Shown here: piece by piece, positions 1 through 6,906 of the stretch | Layout: every line of letters begins with the position of its first letter | How positions within the stretch are numbered: position 1 is the stretch's first letter | Assembly: GCA_949283905.1 (NCBI GenBank) | Contig: CASDUB010000025.1 | Location: forward strand, 1 to 9,692 | Origin: an uncultured Lachnospiraceae bacterium | Lineage (GTDB): Bacteria > Bacillota > Clostridia > Lachnospirales > Lachnospiraceae | Length of the DNA stretch: 9,692 nucleotides | Direction: 5' to 3' | Position numbers and translations under genes: made by a program | The notes under the pieces: model-generated | Told to the model about the DNA's origin: nothing | Database searches by the model: none | What the model saw: the letters and a program-made list of their open reading frames with translations, nothing else

Positions 1-6
1 AAGATA

Positions 7-489
7 ATGATCAGAGAAATGAAAACGGACGACTGGAATCAGGTCAGAAAAATCTATTTACAGGGAATAACCCGCGGAAACTGCACTGTTGTTACGGAAT
101 GCCCGTCATATGAAGAATGGGATGCGTCGCATCTGAAGGAATGCCGTTTTGTCTGTGAGAAAAGAGGAAGAGTAATAGGCTGGATAGCATTATCGCCCAC
201 ATCCTCAAAACATGCTTACAGAGGCGTTGTTGAGGTAAGCGTTTATGTCGATGAAAACAGTCAGGACTGCGGCATCGGAACAATGCTTCTTGAACATATG
301 TGTGAAGAAAGCGAAAGAGCCGGTTTTTGGACTTTATATGTGGCGATATTCGAATCAAATACCGCCAGCCGGGCGCTGCATAAAAAATGCGGCTTCAGAG
401 AGATCGGCTTCAGAGAACGGATAGCTAAAGACAGGTTTGGAAATTGGATAAATACTGTAATAATGGAAAGAAGAAACGGTATAAAATAA
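7..489 (+). CDS. GNAT-family N-acetyltransferase, phosphinothricin/methionine-sulfoximine acetyltransferase-like
   Basis: This 160-residue protein is a full-length single-domain GNAT enzyme, expected to move acetyl from acetyl-CoA to an amine in the cytoplasm. The opening IREMKTDDW and the PSYEEWDASHL stretch (33-43) resemble the Pat/Bar/MddA subfamily, which acetylates phosphinothricin or methionine sulfoximine/sulfone. The acetyl-CoA loop is at about 79-95, with the pyrophosphate-binding QDCGIG (86-91); the usual first Arg/Gln position is Gln. Motif B is N118-TASRALHKKCGF. Only six bases precede the ATG, so its ribosome binding site and promoter lie outside the window; the start is chosen because the family usually begins directly before the IRxM strand. 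It converges with the nrd operon and shares its terminator, so it is probably functionally unrelated. The family is confident; the substrate is not known. Confidence 0.88.
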   Translation: MIREMKTDDWNQVRKIYLQGITRGNCTVVTECPSYEEWDASHLKECRFVCEKRGRVIGWIALSPTSSKHAYRGVVEVSVYVDENSQDCGIGTMLLEHMCEESERAGFWTLYVAIFESNTASRALHKKCGFREIGFRERIAKDRFGNWINTVIMERRNGIK

Positions 490-541
490 CAGAAATGAGG
501 CGTTCCTTAAAAGGTTGACTTTTAGGAGCGCCTCATTTCTG
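490..541. terminator. Bidirectional rho-independent terminator between convergent genes
   Basis: A long inverted repeat starts directly after the acetyltransferase stop codon and ends four bases before the dnaK stop. The left arm CAGAAATGAGGCGTTCC pairs with GGAGCGCCTCATTTCTG with one G·T wobble, and the inner TTAAAAG/CTTTTA extends the stem with a one-base bulge around a GTTGA-type loop. T-rich sequence follows on the + strand (GTTGTTT) and on the - strand (TTATTTTAT), so it can stop transcription arriving from either side. Confidence 0.9.
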
Positions 542-545
542 TTGT

Positions 546-2294
546 TTATTCTTCGGGAAGATGCTGCTTTACGATCTGTGTCTGTGAGACTATCTTTTCA
601 GTATCTTCATCCGTCATTCTTTCGATTTTTTTGTTTCTGATGAGCTTTTCAAGCAAAGCCGCATCGTTTGTGATCATTTTTTTAGTTGCGCGGTCAAGGG
701 TCTTTTTGTTTTCACGCAGATATACGGCAGCTTTTGAACAAACGACCTGAGCCTCGCGAAGCACATCGAGCCTTTCACGATTGGTGGAATCCTGACTCTC
801 ATACTGCCTTGCTTCGTTTATGGCTCTTTCGATATCGGCGTCAGACATATTGGAAGTCGCAGTGATGGTTATATCTTTGCTGCGGCCTGTTCCGAGATCT
901 TTTGCCGAAACTTTTACGATACCGTTAGCGTCAATATCAAAAGTAACTTCTATCTGAGGAACGCCTGCTGGAGCGCGTCTGATTCCGTTCAGCCGGAATT
1001 TTCCGAGCAATACATTGTCTTTCGCAAAAGGACGTTCACCCTGAAGTACTTTTATCTCAACGGTAGTCTGATTGTTCATTACTGTTGAGAAGATCTGGCT
1101 GTACCTTGTAGGAATGGTAGAGTTTCTTCCTATAAGTTTTGTAGCCACGCCGCCTACTGTTTCGATCGAAAGCGTAAGGGGAGTAACATCCATAAGTACA
1201 AGCTCTGAAGCTGTTCCGGTGGTAAGTTCTCCGCCGAGCTTTCCGCCCTGGATAGCCGCGCCTAAAGCGACGCATTCATCGGGATTTAAGTTCTTTGAAG
1301 GCTCTTTTCCCGTGATCTGGCGAACTTTTTCCTGTACGGCCGGCATTCGCGTGGAACCGCCTACAAGAAGCACCATTCCGAGTTCCGATGTGCTGACTCC
1401 TGCGTCGGAAAGAACTTTACGTACAGGCTCTTCCGTACGGGCGACAAGATCTGCGGTAAGTTCTTCAAATTTGCTCCTTGTGATATCCATTTCAAGATGG
1501 ACAGGTTCGCCTTTGACAGTGGCGATGAACGGGAGATTTATATTAGTTACCGACTGGGATGAAAGAGCTTTTTTCGCTTCTTCGGCAGCTTCACGGACTC
1601 TCTGCATAGCAACAAGATCGCGCGATATATTTATTCTGGCCGTACGTTTGTATTCTTCAACAATATATTCTACAAGTCTGAGATCAAAATCGTCGCCGCC
1701 AAGACGGTTGTCGCCGGCTGTGGCGAGAACTTCGATAAGATTGTCTCCTATCTCTATAAGTGAAACGTCAAAGGTTCCGCCGCCGAGATCGTATACCATT
1801 ATTTTCTGCGGCTGACCGTGGTCAAGACCGTATGCGAGAGCGGCAGACGTGGGTTCGTTGATGATTCTTAAAACTTCCAGACCGGCTATTCTGCCGGCGT
1901 CTTTCGTCGCCTGACGCTGTGCGTCGTTAAAATATGCCGGAACTGTTATAACAGCCTGCGTCACTTCCTGACCGAGATAACTTTCGGCGTCTTTTTTCAG
2001 CTTGGAAAGGATCATGGAAGAGATTTCCTGAGGAGTAAAGACTTTGCCGTCGATCTTTACTTTGTGATTTGATCCCATCTCTCTTTTAATAGAAGAAACT
2101 GTTCTCTCGACATTTGCGGAAGCCTGTCTTTTGGCGACGTCGCCCACAAGTCTTTCGCCGTCTTTTGAAAACGCAACAACGGAAGGCGTCGTTCTGTGGC
2201 CTTCCGCGTTTGTTATTACTACGGGATTTCCGCCTTCCATAACTGCTACGCAGCTGTTGGTGGTCCCGAGATCTATTCCTATTACTTTACTCAT
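546..2294 (-). CDS. dnaK: DnaK/Hsp70 chaperone without the C-terminal tail, third gene of the anaerobic reductase operon
   Basis: This is a 582-residue Hsp70, an ATP-driven cytoplasmic chaperone. The nucleotide-binding domain (about 1-362) has the phosphate-1 loop GIDLGTTNS (6-14), phosphate-2 [11 protein letters not shown] (168-178), and [12 protein letters not shown] (310-321). The interdomain linker is LVLMDV (365-370). The beta substrate domain follows (about 371-480), with [12 protein letters not shown] and [22 protein letters not shown] helical lid of about 100 residues runs to the end. Canonical DnaK proteins are about 610-640 residues; the shortfall is the disordered, acidic C-terminal tail, since the protein stops at KQHLPEE. 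The N-lobe lacks the insertion seen in Gram-negative DnaK, which fits a Firmicute. GGAGGA at 2301-2306 sits six bases before the ATG. The gene follows nrdG by 16 bases, and no hrcA, grpE or dnaJ is next to it, so it may be a paralogue of the main dnaK. Confidence 0.95.
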   Translation of the reverse strand: MSKVIGIDLGTTNSCVAVMEGGNPVVITNAEGHRTTPSVVAFSKDGERLVGDVAKRQASANVERTVSSIKREMGSNHKVKIDGKVFTPQEISSMILSKLKKDAESYLGQEVTQAVITVPAYFNDAQRQATKDAGRIAGLEVLRIINEPTSAALAYGLDHGQPQKIMVYDLGGGTFDVSLIEIGDNLIEVLATAGDNRLGGDDFDLRLVEYIVEEYKRTARINISRDLVAMQRVREAAEEAKKALSSQSVTNINLPFIATVKGEPVHLEMDITRSKFEELTADLVARTEEPVRKVLSDAGVSTSELGMVLLVGGSTRMPAVQEKVRQITGKEPSKNLNPDECVALGAAIQGGKLGGELTTGTASELVLMDVTPLTLSIETVGGVATKLIGRNSTIPTRYSQIFSTVMNNQTTVEIKVLQGERPFAKDNVLLGKFRLNGIRRAPAGVPQIEVTFDIDANGIVKVSAKDLGTGRSKDITITATSNMSDADIERAINEARQYESQDSTNRERLDVLREAQVVCSKAAVYLRENKKTLDRATKKMITNDAALLEKLIRNKKIERMTDEDTEKIVSQTQIVKQHLPEE

Positions 2295-2310
2295 TTTGTT
2301 TCCTCCGGAG

Positions 2311-2853
2311 TTATTTTATAGAGCCTCGTTTTTTATCAGGTATAATAACTATCTTACCTTCTTTTTGTGTTTCGGGGACATTGATTATACGCTGATTCCG
2401 GCTGCCTCTGAATTGGAGGGAAATATCTTTTTCTTCTTCGACAAAACGTCCGTCAACGAGCACGTCTGTAAGAGAAAGCATTTCCTGTGTCCATTCGCAG
2501 CAGGGATGACCGTTTCCTGAAATCAGTTTTTCGTATGTATAACCAGTATATATCCAAATGCTCTTCTCCGGAAAGGTTTTTTTGCATTTTCGCATTAATA
2601 AAATAAGTTGAGCCTGATTTTCAGGCTCAAAAGGATCGCCTCCGAGGAGACTTAAACCGTCTACATACTCATTAGAGAGCAGTTCGAGTATTTCTTTTTC
2701 TGTTTCGTCCGTGTATAAAGTGCCGTAGCAAAAGTCCCATGTTTCAGGCTGGAAGCACCCCGGACAGTGGTTGCGGCACCCGGAAACGAAAAGACTTATC
2801 CGTATTCCGGGACCGTTGGCGATGTCACAGTTTTTCAGTGCGCCATAGTGCAT
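2311..2853 (-). CDS. nrdG: Anaerobic ribonucleoside-triphosphate reductase activating protein (radical SAM)
   Basis: This 180-residue radical-SAM enzyme reductively cleaves S-adenosylmethionine on a [4Fe-4S] cluster and uses the 5'-deoxyadenosyl radical to make the glycyl radical of NrdD. The cluster motif is CRNHCPGC, with C26, C30 and C33 in the CxxxCxxC spacing of the activase family. GGDPFEP (71-77) is the SAM-contacting strand-loop, and [10 protein letters not shown] (101-110), VLVDGRF (131-137) and [10 protein letters not shown] (148-157) are typical of NrdG. There is no ferredoxin-like insert, so this is the short activase type. The ATG at 2853 has GGAGGG at 2861-2866 with a seven-base spacer. 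It starts 30 bases after nrdD and is surely cotranscribed with it. Confidence 0.96.
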   Translation of the reverse strand: MHYGALKNCDIANGPGIRISLFVSGCRNHCPGCFQPETWDFCYGTLYTDETEKEILELLSNEYVDGLSLLGGDPFEPENQAQLILLMRKCKKTFPEKSIWIYTGYTYEKLISGNGHPCCEWTQEMLSLTDVLVDGRFVEEEKDISLQFRGSRNQRIINVPETQKEGKIVIIPDKKRGSIK

Positions 2854-2883
2854 GACATTACCCTCCGCTGTTTTTATGTTAAA

Positions 2884-5067
2884 TCAAAGGTGAAGCACTC
2901 TTTCCTGGATCTCCTGAGTTCTTCCCTGATTCCAGAACTGAGTTCCGATGTAGCCGCATGTTCTGCGGGCAACATTCATCTTGTTCTGATCTCTGTTGTG
3001 GCAGTTAGGACATTCCCAGATGAGCTTTCCGCTGTCATCCTTGATGATCTGTATCTCACCGTCAAAGCCGCATACCTGGCAGTAATCGCTCTTTGTATTA
3101 AGCTCGGCGTACATGATATTGTCGTAGATGAACTGCATTACTTTTAATACGGCTTCGATGTTGTTCTGCATATCGGGAACTTCGATATAGCTGATAGCTC
3201 CGCCCGGTGAAAGCGCCTGGAATTTGCCCTCAAGAGCAAGTTTTTCGAATGCGTCGATCTTTTCTGTTACATGTACATGGTAAGAGTTTGTAATATAGTT
3301 TTTGTCTGTAACGCCTTCGATGATACCGAAACGTTTCTGAAGGCATTTTGCGAATTTGTATGTTGTAGACTCAAGAGGAGTTCCGTAAAGGGAGTAGTCG
3401 ATGCTTTCAGCAGCTTTCCACTTTGCGCATGCCTCGTTGAGTTTTTTCATTACTTCAAGACCGAATGCTTCGCCTTCAGGCTCTGTAAGTTTCTTTCCTG
3501 TAACTTCATAAACGCATTCCCAGAGACCCGCGTATCCGAGAGATATCGTTGAATATCCGCCGTAGAGAAGCTTGTCGATAGTTTCGCCTTTCTTAAGTCT
3601 TGCGAGAGCACCATACTGCCAGAGAATAGGAGCGGCGTCCGTAAGAGTTCCTTTGAGTCTTTCGTGGCGTGCTCTTAAGGCACGATGGCAAAGATCAAGT
3701 CTTTCGTCGAGAACCTGCCAGAATTTGTCGATGTTCTTTCCGTCGACACAGGCGGTGCAGGCAACATCAACGAGGTTGATAGTTACAACGCCCTGGTTGA
3801 ATCTGCCGTAGTATTTCGGCTTTCCGTTCTCATCGACATAAGGTGTAAGGAAGCTGCGGCATCCCATACATGTGTAGCAATGGCCTTCGCCGTTTTTGTC
3901 GATCTTGAGCTTGAGCATCATTTTTTCTGAAATATAATCAGGAACCATGCGCTTAGCAGTACATTTTGCTGCCATCTCAGTGAGGTACCAGTAAGGCGAA
4001 TCTTTTGTGATATTATCCTCTTCAAGAACATATACAAGTTTTGGGAACGCCGGAGTTACGAATACTCCCGCCTCATTCTTAACGCCCTGATATCTCTGAT
4101 AGAGAACTTCTTCTATTATAAGAGCAAGGTCTTTTTTCTCTCTTTCTGAACGTGCCTCGTTGAGGTACATGAAAAATGTGATAAAAGGAGCCTGGCCGTT
4201 TGTTGTCATAAGCGTTACTACCTGATACTGCAGTGTCTGAACGCCTTTTTCAATCTCTCTTCTGAGACGTTTTTCAACTATGCTGTTTATAGCATCTTCG
4301 GAAGGCTCGATACCTAATTCGGCAAACTCTTCCTGAGTTTCGTTGTAGATTTTCTTACGTGAAACATCTACAAACGGAGCGAGATGAGTAAGAGATATAC
4401 TCTGTCCGCCGTACTGGCTGCTGGCAACCTGCGCTATGATCTGAGTAGCGATATTGCAGGCTGTCGAAAAGCTGTGAGGTTTTTCGATAAGAGTCTCGCT
4501 TATAACTGTTCCGTTCTGGAGCATGTCCTCAAGATTTACAAGATCGCAGTTGTGCATATGCTGTGCAAAATAATCCGAATCATGGAAGTGAATGATACCT
4601 TCCCTGTCTGCTTCAACGATGTCGTTCGGAAGAAGGATTCTTGTAGTAAGGTCGCGGCTTACTTCGCCGGCCATGTAGTCTCTCTGAACGCTGTTTACCG
4701 TAGGGTTTTTATTTGAATTTTCCTGTTTAACTTCTTCGTTGTTGCACTCGATAAGAGAGAGGATCCTGTTATCCGTACTGTTTGATTTTCTTACAAGCGT
4801 ACGCTGGAAACGATAGCGGACATAACGACGCGCGATGTCAAAGGCTCCCGTAGACATGATCTGGTTTTCTACCATATCCTGAATCTCTTCTACAGATACC
4901 GCACGGTCCATTTTCTGGCATTTGTATTCTATAAATTCGGAAATGTCTTTTATCTGTTCGTCTGTAAGCTTTGTTGTTTCGCTTGCGTTGCTCGCCTTTT
5001 TGATAGCGTTGGAAATCTTAAGGACATCGAAATCTACTTCCGAGCCGTTCCTCTTTATTATTTTCAT
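2884..5067 (-). CDS. nrdD: Class III (anaerobic) ribonucleoside-triphosphate reductase
   Basis: This 727-residue glycyl-radical enzyme reduces ribonucleoside triphosphates to deoxy forms without oxygen. An ATP-cone allosteric domain occupies about 1-92. The active-site Cys in HNCDLVN is C174 and the thiyl-radical Cys in MGCRSFL is C403. The zinc site is C663-QVC-C666 and C686-PNC-C689, and the glycyl radical is G705 in RRTCGYIG near the C-terminus. The reading frame stays open to an ATG at 5154, but I choose the ATG at 5067: it has GGGGG seven bases upstream, the protein then begins with the usual ATP-cone strand MKIIKRNGSEVDF, and the upstream ATG lies inside a perfect TATAAT with no clear ribosome binding site. 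Extra cysteines (C397, C400) just before the radical Cys are notable. NrdG follows 30 bases later. Confidence 0.97.
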   Translation of the reverse strand: MKIIKRNGSEVDFDVLKISNAIKKASNASETTKLTDEQIKDISEFIEYKCQKMDRAVSVEEIQDMVENQIMSTGAFDIARRYVRYRFQRTLVRKSNSTDNRILSLIECNNEEVKQENSNKNPTVNSVQRDYMAGEVSRDLTTRILLPNDIVEADREGIIHFHDSDYFAQHMHNCDLVNLEDMLQNGTVISETLIEKPHSFSTACNIATQIIAQVASSQYGGQSISLTHLAPFVDVSRKKIYNETQEEFAELGIEPSEDAINSIVEKRLRREIEKGVQTLQYQVVTLMTTNGQAPFITFFMYLNEARSEREKKDLALIIEEVLYQRYQGVKNEAGVFVTPAFPKLVYVLEEDNITKDSPYWYLTEMAAKCTAKRMVPDYISEKMMLKLKIDKNGEGHCYTCMGCRSFLTPYVDENGKPKYYGRFNQGVVTINLVDVACTACVDGKNIDKFWQVLDERLDLCHRALRARHERLKGTLTDAAPILWQYGALARLKKGETIDKLLYGGYSTISLGYAGLWECVYEVTGKKLTEPEGEAFGLEVMKKLNEACAKWKAAESIDYSLYGTPLESTTYKFAKCLQKRFGIIEGVTDKNYITNSYHVHVTEKIDAFEKLALEGKFQALSPGGAISYIEVPDMQNNIEAVLKVMQFIYDNIMYAELNTKSDYCQVCGFDGEIQIIKDDSGKLIWECPNCHNRDQNKMNVARRTCGYIGTQFWNQGRTQEIQERVLHL

Positions 5068-5152
5068 GATTATACCCCCGTTCGATTTTAGTAAAATATT
5101 TTTATTTATTGATATTAACTTCTTAATTAGATTCAACCGAAGTTGCCTGTTC

Positions 5153-5181
5153 ATTATATGTCCGACTTGTTAAAAAAACAG
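5153..5181 (-). promoter_or_regulatory. Candidate proximal promoter of nrdD-nrdG-dnaK
   Basis: Read on the - strand, a perfect TATAAT (5158 to 5153) lies 17 bases after a poor -35 (CTGTTT, 5181-5176) next to a run of seven T. It would start transcription about 80 bases before the chosen nrdD start. The upstream in-frame ATG at 5154 is part of this -10 element, which is a further reason to reject that start. Confidence 0.35.
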
Positions 5182-5194
5182 TTGCGTATGCAAC
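5181..5194. promoter_or_regulatory. 14-bp palindrome, candidate operator
   Basis: GTTGC-GTAT-GCAAC is a perfect inverted repeat with five-base arms and a four-base centre, the same geometry as an FNR box (TTGAT-N4-ATCAA) but a different sequence. It covers the -35 region of the candidate rightward promoter. A second 5-4-5 inverted repeat, AACAA-AACA-TTGTT, overlaps its right end at 5192-5205. Binding of the neighbouring Crp/Fnr-type protein or of another repressor is inference. Confidence 0.35.
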
Positions 5195-5210
5195 AAAACA
5201 TTGTTATTAT
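5182..5210 (+). promoter_or_regulatory. Candidate promoter of the Crp/Fnr-type regulator
   Basis: TTGCGT (5182-5187) and TATTAT (5205-5210) are separated by exactly 17 bases on the + strand. The -10 matches consensus at five of six positions, while the -35 keeps only its TTG. Transcription would begin near 5217, giving a leader of about 98 bases before the TTG start. Confidence 0.35.
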
Positions 5211-5234
5211 ACAAAATATAGTAAATGCACTGAA
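5206..5234 (-). promoter_or_regulatory. Candidate distal promoter of nrdD-nrdG-dnaK
   Basis: On the - strand a second perfect TATAAT (5211 to 5206) has the partial -35 TTCAGT (5234-5229) 17 bases upstream. It lies directly next to the candidate NrdR box at 5241-5256, with the weaker half of that arrangement overlapping it, which is where an NrdR repressor would be expected to act. It overlaps the candidate rightward -10 TATTAT almost base for base. Confidence 0.4.
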
Positions 5235-5240
5235 AAACAT

Positions 5241-5256
5241 ACACATTATTTAGTGG
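5241..5256. promoter_or_regulatory. Candidate NrdR box
   Basis: The 16-mer ACACATTATTTAGTGG matches the NrdR consensus ACACwATATcTwGTGT, as I remember it, at 13 of 16 positions, including ACAC on the left and GTG on the right. NrdR is the ATP/dATP-sensing repressor of bacterial ribonucleotide reductase operons. NrdR boxes normally come in pairs about three helical turns apart; a weaker partner, ACAAAATATAGTAAAT (10 of 16), starts 30 bases away at 5211 and covers the distal nrdD -10. The match was made by eye. Confidence 0.45.
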
Positions 5257-5274
5257 TTGTTTTTATTAAAAATA

Positions 5275-5294
5275 GTTTATTGACTTAAATAAAC
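5275..5294. promoter_or_regulatory. 20-bp inverted repeat before the regulator gene, candidate autoregulatory site
   Basis: GTTTATT (5275-5281) and AATAAAC (5288-5294) are perfect seven-base arms around the six-base centre GACTTA. The spacing is like that of CRP-family sites (TGTGA-N6-TCACA). It ends nine bases before the ribosome binding site of the regulator, a position suited to autorepression. AT-rich palindromes do arise by chance, hence the modest confidence. Confidence 0.35.
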
Positions 5295-5302
5295 CATAGT
5301 AT

Positions 5303-5310
5303 AGGAGAGA
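5303..5310 (+). promoter_or_regulatory. Ribosome binding site that fixes a TTG start
   Basis: AGGAGAGA lies four to six bases before the TTG at 5315-5317. No ATG or GTG in this frame has a comparable site nearby, and the first in-frame ATG (codon 17) would remove the start of the sensor domain, so TTG is the likely start codon. Confidence 0.65.
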
Positions 5311-5314
5311 AATT

Positions 5315-5914
5315 TTGGAACCATTAGCCCGGGAACTTATAAATAACTGCGAAAAAAAAGAGATGATCTTATCGGCGCGGGAAGTCCTCACAGGCTCGCT
5401 TATGAAAGAAGCCGGCGATATCGGAATCGTAAGTGAAGGCGCATTGTTCCTTGAAAGTATGGATGAAAACGGCGTAAGAAGGATTCTCGATCTTTATAAA
5501 GAAGGAGACATGTTCAAAAGGAGCGAATTTACGTTTTGTCAAAGTACAGATTATTATATTTATGCGAAAACAAAAAGTAAAGTCGCTTTTTTTTCTTATC
5601 AAAAGATGATTGAATTCGTCTGTGAAAAAGAAATGACTGCGCAGTTTAATGAATATTTGGAAGAAAGGTTAAAAAGGCGGCTTTCGCATATACATATACT
5701 TGAACAGCACGGCTTAAGGCAAAAAATAGCGGCGTTTTTTGAAAATGAGAGCGACAGGGCGAATCGCAATCCCTTCGAACTCAGGATGTCGCTGACCGAC
5801 TGTGCGGATTATATAGCCGTTGACAGGAGCGCGATGATGCGAGAGATAAAAAACATGGAAATGGACGGGCTTATAGAAAAACACGGAAAAAGGATAAAGC
5901 TTCTGTATATATAG
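5315..5914 (+). CDS. Crp/Fnr-family transcriptional regulator
   Basis: This 199-residue protein has the Crp/Fnr layout: a cupin-like sensor barrel (about 10-105, with the EGDMF turn at 63-67), a dimerising helix (about 106-132), and a C-terminal winged helix-turn-helix (about 133-199). The DNA-binding part MSLTDCADYIAVDRSAMMREIKNMEMDGLIEK gives the recognition helix around 168-181 and ends in the wing IKLL. The cAMP-binding Arg-Ser/Thr-Ala segment is not visible. The four cysteines (C12, C75, C103, C163) are not spaced like the FNR iron-sulfur ligands, so it is probably neither a cAMP nor a classic [4Fe-4S] sensor. It lies between two operons, divergent from nrdD and 66 bases before the kinase gene, with palindromes on both sides. 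Control of the SAH-recycling genes, and perhaps of itself, is the simplest reading; the signal is unknown. Confidence 0.85.
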   Translation: MEPLARELINNCEKKEMILSAREVLTGSLMKEAGDIGIVSEGALFLESMDENGVRRILDLYKEGDMFKRSEFTFCQSTDYYIYAKTKSKVAFFSYQKMIEFVCEKEMTAQFNEYLEERLKRRLSHIHILEQHGLRQKIAAFFENESDRANRNPFELRMSLTDCADYIAVDRSAMMREIKNMEMDGLIEKHGKRIKLLYI

Positions 5915-5927
5915 TCAGTATTTAGTA

Positions 5928-5955
5928 TGTACAAAATGATTTTGTATGTTATCAT
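5928..5955 (+). promoter_or_regulatory. Candidate promoter with a 17-bp palindromic operator before the kinase gene
   Basis: TACAAAAT-G-ATTTTGTA (5930-5946) is a perfect inverted repeat with eight-base arms. It fills the space between a possible -35 TGTACA (5928-5933, four of six) and -10 TATCAT (5950-5955, five of six), 16 bases apart, so a bound protein would block the polymerase. The half-site TACAAAAT occurs once more at 5210-5217 in the divergent region. The adjacent Crp/Fnr-type regulator is the obvious candidate binder, by inference. Confidence 0.4.
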
Positions 5956-5980
5956 ATGATGAGTCAAAGGAGGAAACCGG

Positions 5981-6895
5981 ATGCGCATTGCGGTTATTGG
6001 TGATATTTTTGTAGATGTTAAAGGATATTCCGATCAGAGATTTATTCCTAAGGGAAGAAATCCGGGGCACATCGAAAATGTTCACGGCGGAGTCGGAAGA
6101 AATGTTGCTGAAAATCTTGCAAATATCGGCGTAGGCTGCAGATTTGCCGCGCTTGCGGACGATACGGGAACGGGCGATGATGTTATAGAAAGGCTGAAAA
6201 AAAGCGGCGTAGACGTCTCATGTATAAAAAAAGTCTCAAACGGCATGGGTACATGGATGGCTATATTCGACGAAACGGGCGACGTAGCGGCAAGCATATC
6301 GGTAAGACCCGATCTAAGGCCTCTTACACAGCTTGTTGAAGAAAAGGAAAAAGAAATATTTCAGGAAACCGACAGCATTATACTGGAGATAGACATAGAA
6401 GAAGAGACCGTGAAAAAAGTTTTTGAACTTGCGGAAAAATACAATAAAAAAGTATATTCTGTAATTTCCGTTATGAGCATAGCCCTTAAACGCAGAAAAT
6501 ATTTTCCCGGGACGGAGTGTTTTGTCTGCAATATTCAGGAAGCGGAAATGATGTTTGAGACAGAACTTGCTGATCTTAAGATCGAAGAGATCGAAGAAGT
6601 CATCTGTAAAAAAGCTGCGGAAGAAAAATTTACGAATCTTATAGTTACTCTGGGAGAAAAAGGCGCTGTATTTGCAGATAAGAACGGAAATCACGGATTT
6701 GTGCCTGCGGACAAAGTAAAGCTTATCGACAGCACCGGCGCGGGAGATTCTTTTGTGTCCGGAGTCGCGGCGGCAATGACTGCGGGAAAGACGCTTAAAG
6801 AAGCCTGCGAAGTCGGAACAAAACTGGCGGCAGATGTTATAACGAGAACAGAAAACGTCTGCAGAGTCATGGACAAATCAGAACTTGGATTATAA
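5981..6895 (+). CDS. PfkB/ribokinase-family kinase, nucleoside-kinase-like
   Basis: This 304-residue protein is a complete PfkB-family kinase that phosphorylates a sugar or nucleoside hydroxyl with ATP. The substrate-side Asp lies in GDIFVDVKG (7-15). The glycine-rich lid signature is HGGVGRNVAENLANIG (35-50), the nucleotide-binding turn is VTLGEKGA (222-229), and the C-terminal signature is DSTGAGDSF (250-258) with D256 as the catalytic base. The NPG...GGVGRNVAENLA stretch resembles pseudouridine-kinase-type nucleoside kinases more than fructose or ribose kinases, but no psuG glycosidase is adjacent. AAGGAGG at 5967-5973 precedes the ATG by seven bases. The deaminase begins 11 bases after the stop, so the two are cotranscribed. 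In this setting inosine or adenosine is a plausible substrate (inference); a ribose or other sugar kinase remains possible. Confidence 0.85.
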   Translation: MRIAVIGDIFVDVKGYSDQRFIPKGRNPGHIENVHGGVGRNVAENLANIGVGCRFAALADDTGTGDDVIERLKKSGVDVSCIKKVSNGMGTWMAIFDETGDVAASISVRPDLRPLTQLVEEKEKEIFQETDSIILEIDIEEETVKKVFELAEKYNKKVYSVISVMSIALKRRKYFPGTECFVCNIQEAEMMFETELADLKIEEIEEVICKKAAEEKFTNLIVTLGEKGAVFADKNGNHGFVPADKVKLIDSTGAGDSFVSGVAAAMTAGKTLKEACEVGTKLAADVITRTENVCRVMDKSELGL

Positions 6896-6906
6896 ACGGA
6901 GAAAAA

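Noticed and set aside
1072..1815. A 247-codon open frame on the + strand inside dnaK.
   Set aside because: It is antisense to a highly conserved coding region, its Ser/Arg-rich translation resembles no family, and it has no ribosome binding site.
5068..5154. N-terminal extension of NrdD to the upstream in-frame ATG at 5154.
   Set aside because: That ATG is part of a perfect TATAAT, has no clear ribosome binding site, and the added 29 residues do not resemble the ATP-cone start; the ATG at 5067 has GGGGG at the right distance and the expected N-terminus.
5279..5303. TTGACT just before the regulator gene as a -35 element.
   Set aside because: The nearest TATA-like hexamer is only about 11 to 14 bases away, and transcription would begin at or after the ribosome binding site.
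5315..5914. Oxygen-sensing FNR with a [4Fe-4S] cluster.
   Set aside because: The four cysteines at 12, 75, 103 and 163 do not form the N-terminal cysteine cluster of FNR.
5981..6895. Pseudouridine catabolism pair psuK-psuG.
   Set aside because: No pseudouridine-5'-phosphate glycosidase gene is adjacent; the kinase is followed by the deaminase.
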